64,000 nucleotides of DNA, taken from NCBI GenBank assembly GCA_016758965.1, contig JAEPRB010000041.1:124001-188000 (forward strand), in the 5' to 3' direction. The first letter of the stretch is position 1, and each line of letters starts with the position of its first letter. Positions 11,676-20,647 of the stretch are shown here, piece by piece. The position numbers were made by a program, and so were the translations under genes. Under the pieces are notes generated by a model. It was given only the letters and a program-made list of their open reading frames with translations, had not been told where the DNA came from and did not search any database. Source of the DNA: Circinella minor (lineage: Eukaryota > Mucoromycota > Mucoromycetes > Mucorales > Lichtheimiaceae).

Positions 11676-13798
11676 TCATTGATGATTTTTGGATCGTTTA
11701 GATGAGTGTGATGATAATGATCCATCTTCTGAGCTTGATTCTGGCGTTGCTGTTGTGGTAGTCGTTGGTGTAGATGATGTAGATGATGAAAATGGGTTCG
11801 GAGGTAATGTAAAAGAGCCATGTTTGGCAACTTCCAGTGGAATTCGCGTTGTTTGATATATTTTAAGGGTAGTTTCTATCTTCGTCTTCACTATTGACGC
11901 CAATTCAATAAGTGGGCCGATTCGTGCAACATAGTCCTCTGAACAACTTGGGTAGTCAATTGCTACTGTATGTCGGACTCTCGATACATAACCCTTTGGC
12001 GAATCCATATCAAGCATTGATACTTGCTCACCTATGTTTAATTATAATTTAGTGACCGGTTGACTTAAATATTAATTTTAATACAACTATCCCACCCAGA
12101 ACTATTACTTACCAGTAATCATATAACCTATCATGTGTACACGTCGTACTAGAGTTGGGGCTTTTTCCACAATTTCCCGTAACATGTCCTTCATGACAAT
12201 TGGCATCTTCATACCTGAATCTTTAAACTCCTTCGTTTGATCAGCCACTGATCCTACTTCCATACAGCCAAGTTCCTTAGAGCCACCAATATATATGCAA
12301 TCCATGCGACGACCCATTGCTTTTCGTTTTACTTCGTCAATAGCAGACAACTTTCGCTTATTGTTGGATTGTGTCGCACTTGCTTTGCTTGTTTTTTCTT
12401 TGCTATAACATCCCCCCCCCCACAAAAAAGACATGGCAATGTACTTAGTATATGACCTATGATGACTGTCTCTATTTAACAGTATATATTATTACCCTTG
12501 AGCGGCGATATTAGATCCAGTAAATATATCGTTCAGAAATCCCCATAATAAATACTGCTTATCTGATTCTAAATATGTGCTTATGTTCACATTATGAATA
12601 AATGGATAGGCTGTTTTCATCAACGTCATTGTGAACCAGGCTAACCAAGGCTGTTCCTTTGGGTTATGATCAATAGTGCGAGAGTAACTATAAACATCTT
12701 CTGCAGTATCCTATGAATAGAATAGCCATTACGGGATTAGTATCGTTTGAAAAAGAAAGAAGCTGTTGTAATTTAAAGAGAGAAAGAAAAAGAAAAGATT
12801 GTCAAGAATAATTGACCTTACAAATTCATTTAATTCATTCAACTTTTCTTCGATAGCATTATCAACAGGTACGAGTACTTTATCACCAGTTTCCTCGAGT
12901 TCTTGTAATTCTTTTTGAGTAAACACATTTTCCCAATGTTTATCAGTTAAATCAAGAATAAAAAGCTGGCTCGGACTATTTTTATATAAAAGTACCAAAT
13001 CAACACATCACAACTTTATAACAAGAACATACTGGCTTTTTCTTCTTTTACTTACTGCCGAAAATTACAACTTAAAGCAAATTTTAAGATCTTTTCTTCA
13101 ACTGATAAAGCTTCTCCTACTTCATTTGCTGCTGCACGTTTTGTTTCTTCCAAAATCCAAAGATTATTTTTGTCCATTTCGTCGAATAACTCTTGAACTC
13201 GTGCTTTTTCCTCTTCTGTTATTCCATGATTGAGAGAGCTTGTATTGAGCTTTTTCGTGGCGGTGTGAGATGTTTTCTTCGAAAGGTTTGAATTTGTAGT
13301 TGATTCATCATTATTATTACTATTGGTGTTGTTGTTGTGCTTTTTTTTAAATTCCGCCTCAATCATTTTCCACGATGGCTTTCGACGGATCTACATAGTT
13401 GCAAAGAGATTTAAAGGTTTTCTTGATTGTTCGTTTGATTCACTTTTACTTCAAAAAATGATCATATCAGCCAATGCATTTATAAAGATAATCTACCAAC
13501 TGTATTTCATCGCATCTCGTAGCTTCAATGTCTCTTGTCCATTTTGTTACTATGTTCTTGAATACATCTCCTTCTTCATTTTCAATAATAACTTCAACAA
13601 GAGAATCGATTATTTGCTGATAAGAAATGGCCACTTTTCCGTCAATAACGTCGTTGTTGTTATTATTATTGTTGGTTAAATTTGCTATAGCTGTTTAAAA
13701 AAGATTACAGTGAAACTAACATTAATATATGTTCCGTGTTTAGATACGCGTATACGAAAACAACGTGTACCTTTCTTTATATGTTCAGAACGCGTCAT
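11676..13798 (-). CDS. intact member of a dispersed Mucorales multicopy protein family (copy B)
   Basis: Seven exons on the minus strand: 13798-13771, 13690-13497, 13390-13056, 12975-12822, 12710-12496, 12402-12113 and 12031-11676. They sum to exactly 524 codons (523 residues) with GT..AG introns. The N terminus is polar with an asparagine run. A middle segment reads SQLFILDLTDKHWENVF. Exon 5 gives a conserved core with EQPWLAWFTMTLMKTAYPF and LWGFLNDIFTGSNI. Exon 6 contains GRRMDCIYIGG, ELGCMEVG and a lysine-rich helix. The tail is Ser/Thr-rich. I recall the order LW.FLNDIF...GRR.D...E.G...TKE..D...K.P..MKDML from many-copy proteins of unknown function in Mucorales. The spacing D343, E357, K366/K374 resembles a PD-(D/E)XK nuclease core, which is a hypothesis only. 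It is convergent with dead copy A. Confidence 0.75.
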
Positions 13799-13875
13799 GT
13801 TGGGTTTCTAAAACTGAGCAAAATATTTTTTGGTGAGTTATTTGTTGGCATGGTGACCAAAATTACAGACTGAAA

Positions 13876-14280
13876 CAAACAATACATACTATTTTATTTA
13901 ACAAAAAAAAACTTGCAGTAATTAATAAGCTTGCTATATATGATCAAATAGACCTGTAGTAATTTGAACAATAAACAAAAAGCACCAAGGTTGATGAAAG
14001 GGAAGAATGACAAAAAAAATATAAGGAGGAAATAGAGGGTAAAAAAAGGCTTTGGTTACCAAGGAGCTTAACTGCAACAATTCTGGTGTAATTTAAGACA
14101 CAGACAGTTTACATCAATTTTGTTAAAGCCTTCTTTCTTTTTCCATCTCAACAAATATCTTATATTCGACCGTCTTCTCATTTTTCTCTTTAATGGACAA
14201 TAAAATAACGAAACCCTCTATAATGTGCGTAAAAATCTCTCACTGACTGACCTTTTCCTAAGGATCTCCGTTTCGACAAT
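13876..14280. other. DNA between inverted repeat and MULE remnant
   Basis: AT-rich. No open frame longer than background and no repeat is recognised, apart from short A tracts. Confidence 0.35.
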
Positions 14281-15443
14281 GAGAATGAATTAAATAAATT
14301 GTTTAATGTAGAAGCCACTTATGATGCAACATGCAACATGGAACAGACAAAAGCCAGAACAGCAACAGCAACGTCATCAACGTCAACGTCGACGTCAATT
14401 ATAAAAGATACTCCTGGTCCTCGTAAACGAATTGACTGGTCACTTACATATAATTGTGATCATAGATGTAAACAGTACACGACAAGCCAGTAAAAAACGT
14501 CGAACTAATTCACCATCTCAATCAAAAACATTGGTTATCCTGCAAGACAAAAAGTCATTAAACGTGCTGGTAATGATGTATTAATATTACATATAATTGG
14601 AGTCATCAAGGCCATAATTCTGTTAGTGAAGTAGATACCAGAGATTCAAGACTTCCATTAGTTGTTAAGAACTGGATTGTAAGACATGTTGAGCAAGACA
14701 TGTATTGGAGAGGAATGAAAAGGTGGTTACAATTATCAAATGAAGAAATGAATAAGTTTGAAAATTAAGCAAACATAGAAAAAAAGGTTTTAAAATACCA
14801 TCAGCATTTCGAATACATGGCCATGATAGTGCAATTGACTCAATAGCGTTTAATCCCTCATTCAAGAAAACATCAGTCTGATAACAAAGCACAGAAATAT
14901 GGATTGGGAGCCTTAATGTAAAAGGTTATGATACTTATTTAAAATAATTAATATATCCAAAGCTGATGAAAAAGAAAAAGAGATGCTAAATGAGCTGTTA
15001 CTTGTTGAATGGATGTCCCCATGGCAAAAAAAGATACTATTAAACCAGGAGGATATCATCTTGATTCTACACATAAAACACGGGTATCATTTTTGCCTGG
15101 CCGGGTTGATTGTTATTTATTTTCATTGGTCACTAGAATTAATGTGACGAATAAAGGTTGTCCAGTACGTTTTTTCATTACGAACTCAGAATCTTCATTT
15201 ACTATTCAACTCTCGTGGCTCAAGCTCAAACATGGTTTTCAGTTTACACATACTATGATTGATTGCAGTACTACGGAAATGAATGCGATATCGTACACAT
15301 TTGGTACGGAAGTTCAAGTACTGGCTTGCCAGTGGGATATAAAACGAGCTTGGGAAAAGAGAATTAACCACGTATACTATTATTTACATAGGTTTTCATG
15401 TGTTTTTCCTAACTGCCTATCGATAGATCAAAAGCTGAGTTAG
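14281..15443 (+). pseudogene. degenerate MULE transposase with DDE-region motifs
   Basis: Several frames together give fragments of one transposase. The N-terminal pieces include PRKRIDWSLTYNCDHRCK near 14440 and LPLVVKNWIVRHVEQ near 14655. IPSAFRIHGHDSAID follows near 14800. The longest frame (15009-15443) has YHLDSTHKT, which is the usual first catalytic aspartate context of MULE transposases. It also has MIDCSTTEMNAISYTFG followed by LACQWDIKRAWEKRI, which is the second acidic motif and the C.WHI.RAW signature with H changed to D. Stops and frame changes near 14490, 14768 and 14880 show it is dead. It lies 330 bp upstream of a MITE with a MULE-like 9-bp target duplication, which makes a shared superfamily plausible but unproven. 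Confidence 0.7.
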
Positions 15444-15768
15444 TACAGCTGATTTAGATAGTTTACGTAAAAATGCTCGAGTTTATTTGAGGTTATTAAT
15501 GTACGTATGCGACTAATTCAGTTAATTTTGGATGAATTTAAACAGCATTATCTTGTAGTGGACATCTATTGTATATATCTATTATATTAGAGTTTCACAG
15601 AAGTTATAGCTAATTCACAAAAATAAATTGTCATACTGCGCCCCCACTGTTGTAACATATTTAATAGATCCACTTTAACAACACATTTGATTGATAAGTA
15701 TCATTATTAAGCATTCATTTATCCGAGTGAATTGTGGTTATTATTTGTGGTTCTTTTCATTGGTATCT
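15444..15768. other. DNA between MULE remnant and MITE
   Basis: Probably the eroded 3' part of the transposase gene plus host or older repeat sequence. No coherent coding segment could be followed. Confidence 0.3.
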
Positions 15769-16242
15769 AATATATTTGGGAATTGCTACGGACACCCCAA
15801 AAACATACTATATTAAGTAATTTCATCTCTTACGGACACCCCACTTTTATATTTTTTCAAGGGCACACAACAAATTGATATAATCACATCGTATCCAGCC
15901 ATTTATACACTATCTATACAGCTATTATCGTTATACGACTTATAAATGTTTATGAAACTTATATTATCAGCTCGACTTTTTATAATAGCAATCAATATTT
16001 CTTATGGTTTCTTACTATATTCATTGTGTACACAAGTGGGATTTGTGGGCCTTATGAAAGCAAGACAAAAAAGGAATCATATATACTTTTAATGTTACAT
16101 ATGAGCGGTCAAACAAGCGCTATTGGTGTTGACAACGCTATCACTATAGTTTATATGGTCTAAGAACTTATTTGATAACTGTTTATTTCTGGGGTGTCCG
16201 TAAGCAAAATATGGGGTGTCCGTAGCAATTCCCAATATATTT
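15769..16242. mobile_element. 456-bp MITE with 21-22 bp terminal inverted repeats and 9-bp TSD
   Basis: The element spans 15778-16233. It begins GGGAATTGCTACGG and ends in the exact reverse complement, and the inverted repeat is perfect for at least 21 bp, through GGACACCCC. A second inward copy of the motif TTACGGACACCCCA occurs on each side (about 15830 and 16189-16203), so the subterminal parts are also paired. The element is flanked by identical AATATATTT copies at 15769-15777 and 16234-16242. A 9-bp duplication and GGG ends are typical of the Mutator/MULE superfamily. No transposase frame lies inside, so it is a non-autonomous element. The perfect termini and duplication suggest recent insertion. 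Confidence 0.9.
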
Positions 16243-16285
16243 TTAACTCAAAAACTATTATACAGCCTTGAACACAACTGCTACT

Positions 16286-16500
16286 AGGCGCGAAGCGCCT
16301 TTTGAGGGGTCAAAGGGGGGTTGCGATGCGAACCGCTAAATGACCAGGAGGGAAGCGAAGGGTCTTATTTATTCGAGAGAAGCGAGGAAGGGCTGCTAGT
16401 TATATAATATATATATATTTGATGACAGGTACTAAAAGTTGTGTCATCCTGGGGTCACACCGTGCCCCCCCCCCCTCGCCTCAAGGAAAATTATTTTTGA
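16286..16500. repeat. GC-rich hairpin patch
   Basis: In otherwise AT-rich DNA this patch carries AGGCGC-GAA-GCGCCT (16286-16300), a perfect 6-bp stem with a GAA loop. Purine-rich repeats of GAAGCGA/GGAAGCGAAGG type follow up to about 16400, then a run of C at about 16465-16476. No reading frame is supported. It may be a fragment of a dispersed repeat or transposon end. Confidence 0.6.
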
Positions 16501-16654
16501 CGAATCAATTTTCTCTTTTCGTAACCGGACATTTGATGTGACTTAATTAGTTCTTTTGGTGCTCAAGGTAGTTCCACGAAAAAACAAGCGAGCCACGAAG
16601 AAGCTTTTTTCGTTTGAAGTCAAATGAATAGTGCTGTCAGTTGCCTGCTTTTTT

Positions 16655-17059
16655 TCTGTTGCAACTCGATGGCCTTGTTACCACCATCTAACAAGATGTC
16701 CCTCTCATGGGTTGCAACGCTTATACCCGATGGCCTTGTTACCACCATCTAGCAAGATGTCCCTCTCATGGGTTGCGGCATTTTTTTAATATAGGCATAA
16801 CTGTGCCGAGTTTGTACCAGATGGCCTTGTTACCACCATCTAACAAGATGTTCCTCTCATGGGTACAATGCGATTTTTTTTCTATATCACTTTTTCTGTT
16901 GTAACCCGATGGCCTTGTTACCACCATCTAACAAGATGTCCCTCTCATGGGTTGCGGCATTTTTTTAATATAGGCATAACTGTGCCGAGTTTGTACCAGA
17001 TGGCCTTGTTACCACCATCTAACAAGATGTTCCTCTCATGGGTACAATGCGATTTTTAG
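16655..17059. repeat. five hairpin-forming tandem repeat units in a 179-bp higher-order array
   Basis: The core GATGGCCTTGTTACCACC, continuing through CATCTAACAAGATGT and CTCTCATGGGT, starts at 16668, 16729, 16820, 16908 and 16999. The start-to-start distances 16729-16908 and 16820-16999 are both 179 bp, so units 2-3 and 4-5 are a duplicated pair. Each unit has an inner stem, CTTGTTA with TAACAAG, around CCACCATC, and an outer stem. The outer stem sequence differs by unit but stays paired: TTGTACC with GGTACAA in units 3 and 5, AACCC with GGGTT in unit 4, and GTTGCAAC with GTTGCAAC in unit 1. Open frames across it are repeat artefacts. Confidence 0.9.
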
Positions 17060-17944
17060 ACACTGACTCACGCTACTGATCGACGCATATATTCTGTTGG
17101 TAATTTGAAATATTTCGTGTGTACTAATGTATTTCATTTATAGGTTTTTTTTTTTGGCAGATCAAGTCCAAGTTTGTTGGTATTAAAAAAGATACAGGCG
17201 AGATGAGTATATTTGATTATGGGTTAAGGCCCTTGATATATATTTCTTACTAGTGTGTATGTTATAATTAGTTTTTCAATGTCGCTATACAAGGTCAGAG
17301 AAGATCCATAGAAGGCCAGGAGGAAATGCGAATAAAGTTATCAGATTTCATCCTCGTTTATCCAGCAATTTTGATCATTATATTTAACTACTTTTCGGGA
17401 ATAATAAAAGGCTATTATTTTTTTTATGTATTAGCAAATTTATTATATGGTATTTGAAAATGATGGAAGTAAAAGCAATTGCACAGGAAAATAAATATAG
17501 AAACAACTTGTATATGACCATTTGTACGTACTGTATTTATGCACGCTTTCGCTCAAATATATTGAACTTGTACTTAAAGGTTTCTGTGTAAACGACAGCC
17601 AAGAATAAGTCGGTCTCACTTTTATAATTGTCACCCTAATAATAACCAATTTTAGCTAAAGTAAAGCGGATTTGTTTTGATAAGATATGACATGGAATGG
17701 GAAATATAAGAATTTGGATATTATGGCTTCTATTTTTTTTATTCATATGATAGTAAGTATTATAATATCAATTGTCATCAAATTTTATTAATAATTCCTT
17801 CTACTACTTTTACTTTTCTTGCTTATTAAACGATATCTATATAATATGTAGAAGAATAATTTATCTGATAAAAACAAAATTACTATTAAACAACGTTACA
17901 CTATATAAATCTGGTTTAATAAACTATTTATATATGCCAAAAAA
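17060..17944. other. spacer with possible gene fragments
   Basis: A possible acceptor at about 17160 precedes a short frame reading KFVGIKKDTGEMSIFDYG. Another short frame near 17320 reads KVIRFHPRLSS. Neither connects to anything recognisable. The remainder is AT-rich with no supported gene. Confidence 0.3.
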
Positions 17945-17950
17945 AATCTC

Positions 17951-19480
17951 AAAAAGGCTCAATACAAGTTCTCTCAATCATGGAATAACAGAAGAGGAAA
18001 AAACACGAGTTCAAGAGTTATTCGACTAAATGGACAAAAATAATCTTTGGATTTTGGAAGAAATAAAGCGTGCAGCAGCAAATGAAGTAGGAGAACCTTT
18101 AAGTTGTAATTTTCGGCAGTAAGTAAAAGAAGAAAAAGCCAGTATGTTCTTGTTATAAAGTTGTGATGGGCTGATTTGGTACTTTTATATAAAAATAATC
18201 CGAGCCAGCTTTTTATTCTTGATTTAACTGATAAACATTGGGAAAATGTGTTTACTCAAAAAGAACCACAAGAACTTGAGGAAACTGGTGATAAAGTACT
18301 CGTACCTGTTGATAATGCTATCGAAGAAAAGTTGAATGAATTAAATGAATTTGTAAGATCAATTATTCTTGACAATCTTTTCTTTTTCTTTCTTTCTTTT
18401 TCAAACGATACTAATCCCGTAAGGGCTATTACAGTATATTCATAGGATACTGCAGAAGATGTTTATAGTTACTCTCGCACCATTGATCATAATCCAAAGG
18501 AACAGCCTTGGTTACCCTGGTTCACAATGACGTTGATGTAAATGGACTATAAATTTATTCATAATGTGTACATAAACAGTATTTATTATGGGGATTTCTG
18601 AACGATATACTTACTGGATCTAATATCGTCGCTCAAGGGTAATGGTAATAATATATATACTATTAAATAAAGGCAGTCATCGTAGGTCGCATACTAAATA
18701 CATTACCATGTCTTTTTTTTTGTAGGGAAATTATAGCAAAGAAAAAACAAGCAAGGCAAGCGCGACACAATTCAACAATAAGCGAAAGTTGTCTGCTATT
18801 GATGAAGTGAAACGAAAAGCCATAGGTCGTCGCATGGATTGTATATATATTGATGGCTCTAAGGAACTTTGGTGTATGGAAGTAGGATCAGTGGCTGATC
18901 AAACGAAGGAGTTGAAAGATTCACGTATGAAGATCCCAATTGTCATGAAGGATATGCTACTTGAAATTGTGGAAAGAGCCTCAACTCTTGTATGACGTGT
19001 ACACATGATAGGACATATGATCACTGATGAGAAATACTTTTAGGTAAGGGTGTTAGAATTATTATTACTCATGTCAACCTGTTACTGAATTATAACTAAA
19101 TTTAGGTGAGCAAGTATCTATGCTTGACATGGATTCGCCAAAAGGTTATGTATCTCAAATCCGACATACAGTATCAATTGACTACCCAAGTTGTTCTGAG
19201 GACTATGTTGCAAGAATAGGCTCACTTATTGAATTGGCGTCAATAGTGAAGAAGAAGATACCCTCAAAGTATATCAAACAACTCGAATTCCACTGGAAGT
19301 TGCCAAACATGGCTCTTTTACATTACTTCCGAACCCATTTTCATCATCTACATCATCTACACCAACGACTATCACAACAGCAACGCCAGAATCAAGCTCA
19401 GAAGATGGATCATTATCATCACACTCATCCAAACGATCCAAATATCATCAATAATTTCTTCTATCTTTTATAATCATCAA
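17951..19480 (+). pseudogene. decayed copy C of the dispersed gene family
   Basis: The 5' end is missing; homology starts inside exon 3. A glutamate codon there has become TAA (TTCGACTAAATGG near 18025), and about 30 bp are deleted before the exon end. Exon 4 (about 18198-18351) and exon 6 (about 18733-18995) are well preserved. Exon 5 shares with copy A the disruptive TTGATGTAAATGGAC change, and exon 6 shares the W-for-G change. Exon 7 (from about 19107) is longer than in copy A but has lost bases after GTGAAGAAGAAG near 19252, throwing the tail out of frame. C is therefore a sister of A for much of its length and is not functional. Confidence 0.8.
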
Positions 19481-20089
19481 GAAAAAACATTGTACAAAAC
19501 CATCATCATAATATATCAATCAACACATACCCGCTCATCTTCATACATAATATCATTTTATGAATATCCCATCTTCATACGTACACAATATCATTTTATA
19601 AATATCAACAATAAATCACTATTTGAATATTGACTATCCTTTACTACAACAAAAAAAACTACCTCACGGGTAAAAAAAAATGATTTTTAAAAACTTGGTA
19701 TAAACCAACGACATGCATACACAACATTATTATTTGAATCTTGGGTATTTTATACACTACATTGACTATTATTTTATAAAACTGTATCATACTAGTTGTT
19801 TTAGATGTATATCATTCATATGTATAATTTTACCATTCTATTTTGATGTTATTTTTGTATATCATACTATTGTTATTGATACACATATTGCATTGTGATT
19901 ACATTTTTTTCTTTATTATATACATACGTATTCTATATATAGAAAATAGAGAAATTTCTTCATTATATAAAAAAAAAGCAATTATATAATACAAATTGTA
20001 TGTGTCCATTACGTTTGACTTTGACCTTTTTTAAGTTTTGCTATTTGTTTATAAATCATAACTAAAAGCTAGTTTGTACATTTTTATGC

Positions 20090-20160
20090 AATAGGGGGTT
20101 TCAAAATTGAAATTTGCGTCTCTTGAGGCAGATTTCAAAAATTTAATTTTTCCCCCTAAT
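20090..20160. mobile_element. 65-bp foldback insertion with 3-bp target duplication
   Basis: Against the homologous spacer of unit 1 (around 11026-11031), unit 2 has an extra 65 bp at 20093-20157. It begins AGGGGG and ends CCCCCT, and AAT flanks it on both sides (20090-20092 and 20158-20160). Internal arms such as TTGAAATTTG and CAGATTTCAA also pair, so nearly the whole insert can fold into one hairpin. It has no coding capacity. Size and structure fit a miniature foldback or Harbinger-like MITE, but the superfamily is uncertain. Confidence 0.75.
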
Positions 20161-20339
20161 AATTTATACAAGTTTGAGAAAAGCTCTATATATCATATAT
20201 AATATAATAATATTCACAAAAAAATGAACATTTATATTCACTATTGGGGTACGTAGTAATGACATCCAATTCTTGACAAATATATCACAGAAACTTTTGA
20301 TAAATAGATCCTCGACTATAAGTAGAGAATTTTATCAAA

Positions 20340-20622
20340 TCGATGGGCCGATTCTTGCACATAGTCCTCTGAACAACTTGAACAGTCAATTAATACTGTA
20401 TGTCGAATTTGTGATACATAACCCTTTGGAGAATCCATGTCAAACATAGATACTTGCTCACCTAAATTTAGTTATAATTTAGTAACAGATTGACATGAGT
20501 AATAATAATTCTAACACCCTTACCTAAAAGTATTTCTTATCAATGATCATATATCCTATCATGTGTACACGTCATATAAGAGTTGGGACTCTTTCCACAA
20601 TTTCACGTAACATATCTTTCAT
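20340..20622 (-). pseudogene. fragment D of the dispersed gene family
   Basis: On the minus strand this carries the end of exon 6 (ending at the GTGTACACATGATAGGA region), the following intron and the start of exon 7, up to the same breakpoint as copy A. It is a truncated remnant with no complete reading frame. It forms the right arm of unit 2. Confidence 0.7.
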
Positions 20623-20647
20623 CTTTTTTTTTAACACATCCATTTTT

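Larger units (their letters stand above)
8852..13875. repeat. large inverted-repeat locus (unit 1) with convergent gene copies
   Basis: The left arm, 8852 to about 10790, reappears in reverse complement from 13875 down to about 11914. The outer ends share TTTCAGTCTGTAATTTTGG. The arms carry two convergent copies of one multi-exon gene: a decayed left copy and an intact right copy. Identity is highest around 9340-9990 versus 12725-13370, where the conceptual translations are the same, intron flanks included. Small indels and substitutions separate the arms elsewhere. The centre, 10791-11913, holds the 3' part of the right copy and a spacer that recurs inverted near 19560-20350. I saw no clear target-site duplication at the outer ends. 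Confidence 0.85.
17945..20622. repeat. inverted partial second copy of the inverted-repeat locus (unit 2)
   Basis: Unit 2 reads in reverse orientation relative to unit 1. From about 17950 a + strand gene copy (C) runs through to its Ser/Thr tail region near 19450. The spacer follows, in reverse complement to 10790-11560. A short - strand copy (D, about 20622-20340) comes last, covering the end of exon 6 and the truncated exon 7. D shows the same exon 7 break (ATCGGCCCATCGATTTGATAAAA) seen in copy A of unit 1. Hence the whole structure was duplicated after it formed. The outer parts of both arms are missing. Confidence 0.8.

Noticed and set aside
16707..17059. Overlapping 65-66 residue open frames
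   Set aside because: They run through the tandem hairpin repeats and repeat the same peptide because the DNA repeats; there is no independent sign of coding.
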